A stretch of DNA of 64,000 nucleotides. It comes from Fremontodendron californicum. Taxonomy: Eukaryota > Streptophyta > Magnoliopsida > Malvales > Malvaceae. Below the pieces are notes generated by a model. It ran no database searches. It saw only the letters and a program-made list of their open reading frames with translations, and was not told the DNA's origin. Below, piece by piece: positions 1 through 10,817 of the stretch (positions are counted from its first letter, which is position 1; the number at the start of each line of letters is the position of its first letter). Location of the stretch: contig JAULJL010000002.1 in NCBI GenBank assembly GCA_030761205.1, positions 23,663,010-23,727,009 of the forward strand, written 5' to 3'. The position numbers and the translations under genes were made by a program.

Positions 1-26
1 TTTTATTTTTATGATTATGTTAATTA
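1..26. other. Flank left of copia A
   Basis: A short AT-rich stretch before the first LTR. It has no polypurine tract, so the LTR at 27 is not obviously the 3' LTR of an element further left. Nothing else can be said about it. Confidence 0.5.
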
Positions 27-1913
27 TGTTGGTGTATGCCCTAGAGCCAATCAGATTGGACATGGGACATATAGTTAATAATGCAAACCCATCACCATTC
101 GTTAGTGATACAAGGTTTTCCTTCATGTTAGTACAATGATAAAGAGTTATTATATACTAATTGGATGAAGCCCATGAAACACAATGGCCTTGCAAACGAA
201 TTGTAAGGAGTTACAATTATGAGGATCCTTATGCATCAAAGTCGTGTTTCTAAACAGTTCCTGGTCATTGTATTATCAAGACAGGGCATTGACAATGCTC
301 AAAGACTGGCAAGTGTTAAGACTCCATGTACATGGTGCATGCAACTGATCTAATAGGTTGAAGTATGGGATACTTGGGGATAACATATGGGTGCTTGTTA
401 GAGAACAAGTTCACTGAACATGACCCGATGTGAGAACTCCATTTGGTATTGTCACTCAAGTGTCTATGGAAATGTTCTCATGTGTCAGTCATGTAAGTAG
501 TCCTCTGACTTGTGATACCAGGTCATCTTGTATGGAGAGTGTCATACTTTGATTCCATCACGAACGGGTCCCAAACAAAGATTGATGCTTATGGTAGGGT
601 CGTTTTGGGTATGACATGAACCATACGAAGATGGATGAGTGATCCAGAGAGGATTTACCACTCCAAGTGACATCGGAGACATATCTCACCTGTTCTTGGC
701 TTAAGTTAACTTGATGGAATCTTTTACCAGAGTATGATGAATTTAGGAGAAATAGTTTCTTTAAGTTTACGAAGTTCACGAAGTTAACTAATAGCTACAA
801 GAACTAATATGGATTGAACATGAGTAGACACTGCACCATGCTCATGGTCTTTTCGGGATATTTGGTGAAATGACCAAATTACACTGATAGACTGAACACG
901 AAAGGTTATGTCGAGACTAACTTGACTCTCCAATATTTGGGTGGTCATGATGGCTTGCTAGAGTCCACTCATGATCTATGAATGTAAATTAATTAGATTA
1001 ATTTATATTAATTGCCAACATATTGGAAGCCTAATGGGTCACACACAGAAAGGTGAATTAAGAGATTAAAATGGAGAGAGCCTAATTGATCAATTTGAGA
1101 ATTTAATTAATAGGGACTTAATTAAATAGTTTAATTCAGTGGAAGGACTTAAGAGCAAATACATAAGAGTTATGTTATAGCACTTAGTCAAACCCTGGAG
1201 TGTTGCTGCCCCCTATATATAAACAACATGATAGCTTGGCCGAATTTATAATGGCTTGCGGCACATGAGATGTGCCTTGTGATTGGTGTTTTTCTTGATT
1301 TCTTTTCTTGCTTCTTGCCTCTTTACGGATTGCTAGAGAGAAAAAGGTTTCTCCCAAGAGAGCAAAGGTTTAGATCAAGAAGAAGAAGATCAAGATCTTG
1401 CCTTTGGTTAATGCTCTAAACCCTACGAAAAAGAAAGAAGATCAAGATCTTCATTCTTGGTTGGTGCACCAAACCCTATGAATATAGAAAAGCGTTTTCT
1501 TTATTCTTGATGCTTATGAAGCATTTCGGTCATGAATGTTTAGATGGGGAGGGGTTTCTTGGAACCTAAACCACTAGCATGGTTTTCGAAAAGACTCCAT
1601 TCCTACCTTATGAAGGTTCTCTTCATCATCTTGTGTGGATTACCGTTAGAGGCCAAACACTTGTGTGGCTTGAAGCCTCAGATTGACTGCTTTGTGTTCA
1701 AGATTGAGTGGGCTATTTGTAAACTCAAGATTACTAGATCTTTGAGTTAAGGTATGAATCTTGATCAGATGTATACTTTATAATTACAAGATCTCATTAA
1801 AATTTTACAAGCATGATCCTGTTAGATTCAACTATCTCTTTATTTATTTTTCTACTGCCTTCATGTTCTTCTTGAATTCGATTATTGTTTGAGCATGAGG
1901 TCGAATCCCAACA
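27..1913 (+). repeat. LTR of Ty1/copia copy A
   Basis: The repeat opens with TGTTGG and closes with CCCAACA, a short terminal inverted repeat bounded by TG and CA. It is followed after one base by TGGTATCA, the primer-binding motif complementary to initiator tRNA-Met that is usual in plant copia elements. The block is repeated in direct orientation at 4239-5911, roughly 90% identical by eye around 170-500 and less so towards the 3' end. At 1887 bp it is long for a copia LTR; long-LTR lineages such as Angela/SIRE are possible, but I do not assign one. The difference from the second copy suggests two separate insertions. Confidence 0.85.
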
Positions 1914-1914
1914 G

Positions 1915-1922
1915 TGGTATCA
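1915..1922 (+). other. Primer-binding site, copia A (degenerate)
   Basis: TGGTATCA lies one base after the LTR end, matching the start of the usual initiator tRNA-Met site. The bases that follow depart from the usual continuation, so the site is decayed. Confidence 0.7.
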
Positions 1923-2681
1923 ACGCCTTGCTTGTAAGTTTTCTTGTGATTTACATGTTTAATTCTTGGTAATATTCAATTGGATTGAATTGTGTGTCGA
2001 TCTAGCAAAGTTCTTTCAAGAAAAACATTTTTTGCTTTGTTTCAATTCTGGACAGCTTCTGTTTGCAATCTGATCTTGGTGTTTTAAATTGTTTAAAACA
2101 TGTTTAAAATTGATCAGATCAATTGTAAACCTTGCCACATGATTGCATGACACAAAGAAGTTAAAAGAAACAAGTTTGGATTTGTTTTGGATTGGTTTTG
2201 GTGCTTGAACTTTGAAGTACACAATGTAGCATTTTTTCTGCAGACCTTCTGTAAGTTACAGTTTAGACATGGTTAGAGGTGTCCAAAAGTTCTGAAAATT
2301 TGAGGAGAAGTCTGAAACATTTCTATCTAGACGCTGTAATTTTTGGTGAATTTTTTTTATTTTTTCTGATTGCTGAAACTTCCTCTCAAATTTGTGCAAA
2401 CAGTTTGCATGGTTTCTGGAATTTTTTGGGCAGCCTTGAGTTCTTGAATTTGATTATTGGATTGTAGGTATTGGCTGAAAATCAAAAGACGAAGTGTGTT
2501 CTAATTGTTCACCACATTAGCCACCATAAGAGGTGGCTGCTTGAGGCAAATGTTGTCCCAACAAGAGCTGTCGAATGCGGCAACGGTACTTGATAAAAGT
2601 GGGTGGTGGCTGCACACAAAAGTTGTGTGTTAGGGCATCACCTTCTATTTTTGGAAATTTTGATTCTATAGGAATTTGGAC

Positions 2682-2872
2682 TTGTGGAAATTGTTTCCTA
2701 GTCAAGATTGAATTCCTACGAGTTAGGGGTGCACCTAAGCTATCCTTGTGGAAGTTGTTTCCTAGTTAGACAAGGACTCCTAAAAGTTAGGAGAGAATAT
2801 AAAACTTTCCTTGTAGAGATTGTTTTCCTTGTCAAACTTGGACTTCCTAAGGTGTTAGGAAATGTAATTAAA
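2682..2872 (+). repeat. Three diverged tandem copies, about 64 bp each
   Basis: A unit starting CTTGTGGAAATTGTTTCCTAG near 2682 recurs near 2745 and, more diverged, near 2809. Each copy runs on to a 'cctaagagttagg'-like stretch. The repeat lies in the copia A leader. Confidence 0.55.
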
Positions 2873-4238
2873 TTGTTCAATTGGATGGAAGATTTTAATT
2901 CAAAGAATCCTAATTGGATTAGGACTCAAGTAAACTGATTTAAAATTAAAATTGCTAGATAATTTGAGCCAAATATATTTAAATGAGATTAAATATTACT
3001 TTTCTTAAATGACACACAAGATTACTAAGTGACATTAAATATGTATGCATTTAATTTTATGCTTTATGATGTGATTATGAAAGCATGAGGGTGATTATGG
3101 ACTTAGACCTTAGACTTAGGTCATGGATGGTTAAATTTTCTTTTTGGTATTTATATAAATAGGGTCTGCGAACCCTGCCTTCTATTTTTCATTTCCGGTG
3201 TTGTAAATTCTCTTCTCACCTAACTCCCCTCGAATGTAACTCGAGGTTTCTACCAAATATATGTAAATGTTATATAGGCTTGTAAATTTAGGTTTAGGCT
3301 AAGATTAGAATTTATGTAATTCCCAAATGTAAAAAGACAAGGCGCTAAGAAGAAAGGACCAAGGACATCACCATCAAGACTTATGAAGACTTTGTATGGT
3401 ATCCCTAGGAATTTGACCAACTAGTTTCCTAATGGCTCAAGGAAACTAGAGTAGTAGAGTCCAAGGAAGCTATAGTAGTAAAGTCCATAACCATACTAGT
3501 AGATTGCATGAGATAGATTTATTTATGAATTTATATATGTGATATATACTTGAATAAATGCTATGCATGTCAATCAACAAAGAAAAGCAATGAGACCTAA
3601 TTAATGAAAGAAAGAAATCCCTCATTAAATTATATTGAGTCCATGTTACGCATGATAAGTTGCCTTCCACCATCTTAATAATATAACTAGAGTTCTTCCA
3701 GTATGAGGCTTGTTGAGTCACTCATGGTCAAACTACTGTACGAATATGTTTGAGTTATCCGGATGCTTAAAACTTGATCGCATGACATTTAGAGGCAAAG
3801 TTAGGCGAAGTACATATGATGTGCTTAGGCAAAGAGTTGTAACCTAACTGATCAAGGAGTTGCATAGAGATGCAATTGGTAAGCAAAGTTACCTAATCAA
3901 TTAGTTTCAACATGGCTTGTTGAGTCACTCAAGATCATGGTGGGATGAAAGGGGTCCTTGCTCACTAAGAAGTTTAAAAGTTAAAATTCTCGAATAATAG
4001 AGGAGGGCCACTATGTTGATAAAATAGTGAGAACAATCACTTAAAATTTAAAACCTGGTTTTAATGATTGCAATTTGCATAATGACTATTATATATATAT
4101 ATTGGTTTATATGGGATATAAATTGTCATGGCAGGTTAACTAGTCACTTGATTGCATGCAAAATATAAAGCCGGTTTATATTAATCAATTGGACAATAAA
4201 GATTGTGATGGATATGAAGTGAATGTCTATGTCCTTAA

Positions 4239-5911
4239 TGTTGGTGTAAGCCTTACAAGCCAATCTAGTTGGGCTTGTAAAAAACTATTTATATATTCAT
4301 GTATTGCACATTATAGTTTATTAATTATAATTGAGGTATTTCTTTATCCATAAGTATTGTTATAATTGTTACAAATAGCTTGTGAAGATAAAGCCCATGA
4401 AACACAATGGCAATGCAAAGGAATTATAAAGAGTTACAATTATGAGGATCCTTATGCATCAATGTCGTGTTTCTAAAACTGTTCATGGTCATTGTATTGT
4501 CGAGACAGGGCATTGACAATGCTCAAAGACTGGCATATGTTAACCTTCATGCACTTGATGCATGCAACCGGTCTCATAGGTTCAAAGTATAGAGATACTT
4601 GGGGATAACATATGGGTGCTTGTTAGTTGAACAAGTTCACTGAACATGACCCGCTATGAGAGTTCCATTTGGTATTTCACTCAAGTGTCTATGGTAAATA
4701 CTCTCACATGTCAATAGTGTAAGTAATCCTTTGACTTGTGATACCAGGTCATCTTGTATGTAAAATGTCATACTTAGATTTCATCACGAATGGGTCCCAA
4801 TCACGAGGATGCTTAAAGTAGGGTGTTATTGAGTATGACATGAAGCATACAAAGATGAATGAGTGGTCCAGAGAGGATTCATCACCCCAAGTGATTAAGG
4901 GGACATATCTGACATGTATTTGGCGTATATTAACTAATGGAAGTCCTTGGCCAAGGAAATACTTAAGGATTTAATATAAAGCTGCAGATCTAAAATGGAA
5001 CGGGATTAAGAGTAGACACTGAACCATGCTCTTTCCTATCCCGGGATATTTGATGAAGGGATCGAATTACACAGACATATTGTACACGAAAGGCTAGTCG
5101 AAGCTTGATGACTCTCTTGGCATTTGGGTGGTCATGATGCATTGCTAGATGTCGCTCATGATCTATAAATATAAATAGGAAATTCTTAATTGAATTTATT
5201 ATATTTATTGCCAACATGTTAAGGGCCTAATAGGTCATACTCAAAAGGTGATTAATGAAATTAAAATGAGATTGGGCCAGATTAAATATTCATTAAGTTT
5301 TGTGGGCTTATTATGAATATTTAATAATATGTATAAGAGATTTAGTGCAGTTAGTCCAATAGTTGGCATACACTAAACCTACTTATATATAGGCTAATGT
5401 TGTTGCCGCCTCCCCCTTAATGAAACCCTGGAATCGACGCCTCACTCCCCCTTAAGATTGTTTCGACCGAATAGCAAAATAAGGAAGAGGAATTCGATTC
5501 TTCTAATTAATTTTGGCTAACCAAGGAAGAGGAGGAAGGTTTCTCACAACCTAGACTACTAGCATCATCTTGGCAAAAACATAATCTCAATCTTTGTGAA
5601 GGCTTTTAGATCACCTGTGTGAATTACTGTTAGAGGTCGAACAATTGGACGACTTTGGTTTTCGACAAGCAAGCTTTGTGTACATGAACAAGAACATCAA
5701 GAATCTATCTTGAGGATTCGACAATCTTCAACATAGAGGTATGTGATTTTGATTGTTATATGTTCTTGATAGCCTGATCATTTTGAATTCATAGGCAGAT
5801 CCTTGGAGGGATTTAGTATTCTCTTTGTTTTATTTTATTCCGCTGCGTTGTATGTTTAACTTGACGATTAAGTTATACACTATCTCTGTTTGAGCATGTC
5901 GAATCCCAACA
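4239..5911 (+). repeat. 5' LTR of copia B
   Basis: It begins TGTTGG, ends CCCAACA, and is followed by a good initiator tRNA-Met primer site. It is homologous to the repeat at 27-1913 but about 210 bp shorter and clearly diverged. It lies directly against the end of the copia A leader, so it could formally also be read as a 3' LTR for A. The five bases before it, CTTAA, cannot be tested as a target duplication because the far end of B is absent. Confidence 0.85.
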
Positions 5912-5912
5912 G

Positions 5913-5922
5913 TGGTATCAGA
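5913..5922 (+). other. Primer-binding site, copia B
   Basis: TGGTATCAGA follows the LTR after one base. It is complementary to the 3' end of plant initiator tRNA-Met, the usual copia primer. Confidence 0.85.
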
Positions 5923-7766
5923 TCCTCGCTTATGTTATTCCTATACGATATATGCTTTGATTGTTACTTTTAACAAAATTGTTTTGTTCTTTGAGTTATT
6001 TTGATCCTATTGTCACTAACCGAAGTTGTGAGAATTTGCAATTGTAGTGTTTTGGTGAAGGCAGCATTTAATCATGGTGAATTCTTGTTGATTAATTGGT
6101 TTAAAATTGTTTTAAACTTATTAATGCAACTGGCGAAAGTTTTGCAGCGATTGAAAACTGTTTTGCTTGCTTTACGCAAATTTGGTATTTTAGTGAGAAA
6201 AACTTGTAGATTTTTCTTGGCTGATTTTTAATGCATGTTTTAATGATTTTTTAGGATTTAAAATTGCTTATAATTGTTCTTGGCAAACCTAAAAAATCAT
6301 AAAACTGATTTAGCATTGAAAAGTTGGAAGCTGTGAAAAACGGATAGACAACCTTAGGGAGGTGAGGGGGCGACGCCTACTCATAATATCCATGGCCTAC
6401 GCCTCCCTTGCTAGGGTTTTTCGCTTCTATCAGATTCTCACAGCTTATGAATTTTAGCAATATGAAGTTACTAATGTTGTAGTAACCTAGTTGAGATACA
6501 ACACTAAAAATTAGTAATCAAGGTAATATTGTTAAATTAATTAAATCACCAAAATAAGAATTTACATGAATATTCAGTTAAACTATTTAATTGGATAATA
6601 ATTTAATCAAAGAAAATAATCCTAATTGGATTAGGATTTATTCTAATGATATTATAATAAATGTTTATTATTTTCTTTGAATTAAATTATGGATCAATAT
6701 AATCAATGATGGTAACTAGAGATTAAAGCATGATTTATATGTTCATAAATTGTTTGTGAATGTATGGGATGATTATGGACTTAGACCTAATTTGATTGTG
6801 GATGGTTGAATTTAATTTTATGGTTTTTATTAAATTAAATAGGGACTGCATGCCCTGCCTTATCTCTCATTTTTTGGAGTTGTAAAAATTATTTCCTCAC
6901 CTAACTTCCCTCAAATGTAAATTGAGGTTTCTTTATTACAAATGTAATTCGTTACATTAAAGTGTAAAATTAGGATTATCTAGGAATAATTTTTGTAACT
7001 TGAAGATGAAGAAAGGCGCCATGAAGGTACGGAGATTACAAGCAAGCTTTGAAGACTATGTATGTAATCACCTAGGAATTTGACCAAATAATTTCCTTTG
7101 ATGGCTCAAGGAAATTAGATTAGAAAGTTCATAATCATCCAAGTATAAAGCATGTTATAGATTTATTTTATGCGATATTATAAATGCTATGAATGTTTGA
7201 TATGATGAGACTTATAAAGAACAAGGAAATTCCTCTTTATAATATTGAGTCACATGTTTCGCATGATAAAGTTTCCTTCTATCATCATAACAAGATAACC
7301 AGAGTTCTTCCGGTAGGAGGCTTATTGAGTCACTCAGAGTCAAACTACTATACGAATATGTTTGAGTTATGAAGTTGGATCTTACTCAACTAAATGCCAT
7401 GTTTTCCGGATGCGCAAAACTTGACAACATGGTGTTAGAGGCAAAGTTAGGGGAAGTACATATGATGTGCTTAGACAAAGAATTGTCACCTATCTGATCT
7501 AGGAGCTGCAAAGAGATGCAATTGATAAGCTATGTTATCTACCCAACTAGGCTTGTTGTAATTTGTTGAGGCACTCAAGGTTGCAACATGTTGAAAGGGA
7601 TCCCAGCCCACTAGAAATACCTTGATGAGATTTTCGAATAATAGTTAGGGCTATTATCTCGAAAAATTAGTGGGAGAACCAATAAGAGATTCAATACCTC
7701 ATCTTGAATTGGTATAAATGCATGAATATAACTGACATATACTTTTTCCATATTAGGTTGTTGAAA
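5923..7766 (+). other. Leader of copia B
   Basis: About 1.8 kb without a convincing coding region, colinear with the leader of copia A. Such a long untranslated leader before gag is unusual for a copia element but is shared by both copies, so it is a family trait and not a local insertion. Confidence 0.65.
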
Positions 7767-7967
7767 ATGGTTAATACTTTAACTATACTGTGCGGCATTA
7801 TGAATGCTATTAGTCCAAAATGTTTGGATTGGTACATGAGATTGAGAAGCGTTCTCAATGAAAGGAAGGTTGCTCACTTGACAAGTCAAGAAGAACTTAT
7901 AGAAGTTTCTGGGTTGACTATATTTGTGATTGAACTGAATCTTTCTACTGTTAAATCCAATTCCTAG
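7767..7967 (+). pseudogene. gag: Copia gag stub fused to the gag-protease border
   Basis: From the ATG at 7767 the frame starts MVNTLT and soon reads CLDWYMRLRSVLNERK, resembling the start of copia Gag proteins (a tryptophan-containing 'YxxW' segment followed by LRxxL). About 40 codons in, it jumps to a segment ending IFVIELNLST, which in relatives lies just before the protease. The middle of Gag and the CCHC zinc knuckle are missing. A stop follows and the frame then enters the protease. The assignment rests on resemblance only; the deletion is inferred from the missing middle. Confidence 0.5.
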
Positions 7968-9160
7968 ATAATTGATTTAGGATACGGTTCACATCTATGT
8001 AATGACATAGCGATGTTGAAAGGAAGTAGAAAGTTGAGCAAGGATGGGGTAGTTCTAAGAGTAGGCAATGGTGCAAAAGTTGCAGCATTGGCCGTTGGAA
8101 TATGTACTTTATCTTTGCCGTCTGGCATGAAATCGAAACTGAAAGATTGTTACTTTGTTCCAGTATTGTCTAGAATCATCATTTTGGTTTCATACCTCAC
8201 TGTCAATGATGGTTTCGAGATAAGAATGAAGGGCAATAGTTGCTTTATCATTCTTAAAGACATTCACTATGGATCGACAACATTACATAATGGATTATAT
8301 GTTTTGGATCCAGAGATGCCTGTGTTCAATATAAATGTCAAGAAAGCAAGAAAGGATGATCCAAGTAAGACTTACATCTGGCACTGTAGACTTAGTCATA
8401 TCAATGAGACAAGGATTTCCAAATTACATAAACATGGTTATTTGGAACCCTTTGATTATGAATCATATGGGACTTGCGAATGTTGTCTCCTTGGTAAGAT
8501 GACCAAGACTCCCTTTACAGGAAAGGGTGAGAGAGCTGGTGTTTTATTGGGCTTAATACATTCAGATGTATGTGGGCCACTAAACACAGCTGCTAGAGGT
8601 AATTACTCATACTTTATAACCTTTATCGATGATCATTCTAGATATGGTTATGTGTATCTGATGAGATACAAGTCTGAAGCTTTTGAAAAGTTCAAAGAGT
8701 TCAGAGCTGAAGTAGAGAAACAGACTGAGAAAAATATTTTGGCTCTTAGATCGGATCGAGGAGAAGAATATTTAACCCATGATTTCTTGGATCATTTAAC
8801 AGAAAATGGAATTCTGTAGCAATGGACTCCATCCGAAACTTTTCAGCATAACGAAGTGTCCGAGAGGAGAAATCGAACCTTGATGGACATGGTTTGGTCC
8901 ATGATGTCTAAGGCTGACCTTCCGATATCCTTTTGGGGATATGCCTTAGAGACTGCAGCTTACCTTCTAAATAGGGTTCCAAGCAAATCAATAGATAAGG
9001 TACCATATGAGATATGGTATGGCCAGAAGCCATACTTATCTTATCTAAAGATTTGGGGATGTACTGCTTATGTGAAGCAAGTACCTTCTAATAAGCTAGG
9101 AGCTAGATCAAAAAAATGCAAGTTTGTGGGATATCCAAAAGAGACTGTTGGATATTAATT
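7968..9160 (+). pseudogene. pol: Copia protease remnant and integrase
   Basis: The frame opens with IIDLGYGSH, matching the copia protease active-site region (normally D-S-G) with the Ser replaced by Leu. From 8013 it is open for 268 codons. A GAG-pre-integrase segment follows with the HHCC zinc pattern: WHCRLSH near residue 123, then the CECC cysteines. The integrase core shows Asp in HSDVCGP, Asp in RSDRGEE, and the Glu region SERRNRTLMDM after 8856. An in-frame TAG at 8817 separates the second Asp from the Glu, and another stop ends the frame at 9158. The enzyme would have joined element cDNA to host DNA; this copy cannot make it intact. Confidence 0.85.
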
Positions 9161-10190
9161 TTACAGTCCTACTGATTAAAAGGTGTTTGTGTCAAAACAC
9201 GCTATTTTTCTAGAGAAAGAGTTTCTACTAGAAGGATTCAGTAGGAGTAAAGTAGATCTTGAAGAAATTTAAGAACCATAACCTAACATTCCCTCGGAAC
9301 CTGAGCCATTGGTCGAAGCATTGGATGCTTGGACTAATTCTCAATAAACACAAGTACTCCGAAGGTCTAGTAGGGAGAGGCAAACTCCAATAAGATATGG
9401 ATTTCTTTTGGAAAGAGATGGTTTTCCCAGAACCTGCTACCTATAAAGAAGCGATGTCGGACACCAATTCCAAGAAATGGCTAGAAGCCACGAAATCTGA
9501 AATGGATGCCATGGAAGTTAACCAAGTTTGGTCTTTAGTTGATACACCTCATGGGATAAAACCCATAAGGTGTAAATGGGTCTACAAGATAAAGACAGAC
9601 ATGGATGGCAACGTACAAATGTATAAGGCCAGATTGGTTGCAAAAGGTTATAATCAAGTTGAAGGCATTGATTTTGAAGAAACCCTTTCATAGTTGCCAT
9701 GGTAAACTCCATTAGGATTATGCTTGCTATTGTTGCATACCATGATTATGTGATATGACAGACGGATGTAAAAATTGTATTCGTTAACGAGAATTTGCAA
9801 GAGCAGGTGTATATGACACAACCGGAAGGTTTTTCATCCAAGGCCACATCTAATAAGGTATGCAAGCTGCAAAAGTCCATTTATGGACTAAAGCAAGTAT
9901 CTCAAAGTTGGAACATTAGGTTTGATGAAACAATCAAAGAATTTGGTTTCATTAAGAATCCTGATGAACCATGTTTTTACAAGAAGGTAAACGGACATGC
10001 AATTATTTTCTTGGTGCTATATGTTGATGACATATTGCTCATAGGAAACGATGTACCTATGCTTCAGACCATCGAGGTCTGGCTATCCAAACAATTCTCC
10101 ATGACGGATTTGGGAGAAGCAGCATTTATTTTGGGAATTAAGATCTATAGAGATAGATCGAAAAGGCTGCTTGGATTCTCCTAATCCACT
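9161..10190 (+). pseudogene. pol: Copia reverse transcriptase (RVT_2) remnant
   Basis: After a region with several stops, one frame (9397-9693) carries the start of the RVT_2 domain: a lysine-rich KWVYKIKTDMDG segment and ARLVAKGYNQ. A frameshift near 9425 separates it from the integrase frame, and another near 9694-9795 leads to the catalytic part, open from 9795 to 10184. There LYVDDILLIGND contains the paired Asp of the YVDD active site. The domains are in the right order and spacing for a copia Pol, but the polymerase cannot be translated in one piece. Confidence 0.85.
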
Positions 10191-10817
10191 TACATAGACA
10201 AGGTGCTAAAAGGTTTAGCATGGATACCTCCAAAAGGGGAAACTTGCCTATGTTACATGGCACACCTCTCTCGAAAGAGATGTGTCCTAAAACATTAGAT
10301 GAAAGGACACAGGTCGATAGGATTCCATATGCTTCAGCAATTGGATCAATCATGTATGCTATGTTGTGCACTAGACTAGATGTATCATACACTATGACTG
10401 TCATGAGCAGATACAAAAGGGCAGTCCTAGTGATATTCACTAGACTGCTGTGAAGAATATCCAAGTTAGGGGTTATCCAAGTACTTGAGAAGCATTAAGG
10501 ATACTTTCTTGGTCTATGGAGGGGCTGAACTCCAAGTTAAGGGTTATACAGATGCTGACTTCTAATCTGATTAGGATGACAGCAAATTGTAGTGTAATTA
10601 TTCATTTACCTTGAATCTTGGTATAGTCAGTTGGAAATGTTCCAAATTAGAGATGACTGGAGATTCAACAACCAAAGCCGGGTATATCTCCTCGTTTGAG
10701 GCAACAAAGGAGGTTGTTGAGATCAAGAAGTTCTTTAAAGAACTTGGTTGGTTTCGAGCATTGTTGATCTAATACCACTTTACTATGATAACAATGGAGC
10801 TGTCGATACGTGATCCC
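10191..10817 (+). pseudogene. pol: Copia RT end and RNase H start, truncated
   Basis: 10220-10453 encodes the conserved stretch between RT and RNase H, including IPYASAIGSIMYAMLCTR. Frameshifted pieces follow with a KAGYISSFEATKEVVE-like RNase H segment up to about 10750. The sequence ends with codons resembling the DNNGAV motif, immediately before the gypsy LTR at 10818. The remaining RNase H codons are absent from the window. Confidence 0.75.

Larger units (their letters stand above)
1914..4238 (+). other. Non-coding leader of copia A
   Basis: This is the untranslated leader after the primer site. It aligns in order with the leader of copia B: the stretch around 3161-3430 matches 6840-7110, and 3640-4040 matches 7240-7680. 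The match fades about 200 bp before the next LTR, just before the point where B begins its gag stub, so A has no recognisable gag or pol. It ends directly against the LTR at 4239. Short open frames here are not conserved in B and I do not call them genes. Confidence 0.7.
4239..10817 (+). mobile_element. Ty1/copia element B, 3' part not in window
   Basis: The element has a 5' LTR, primer site, long leader, gag stub, protease, integrase, reverse transcriptase and the start of RNase H, in the copia order with integrase before reverse transcriptase. The coding part is a pseudogene with several stops and at least two frameshifts. It breaks off at 10817 where gypsy LTR L1 begins. The rest of RNase H and the 3' LTR are not in the window, which is expected if the gypsy cluster inserted into B and B resumes beyond 64000. 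Confidence 0.85.

Noticed and set aside
1544..1750. Possible small host gene in the copia A LTR
   Set aside because: The region is LTR sequence, no similar frame is kept in the copia B LTR, and the translation shows no known domain.
9518..9712. Minus-strand open frame opposite copia RT
   Set aside because: It overlaps the RVT_2 domain on the + strand and has no features of its own.
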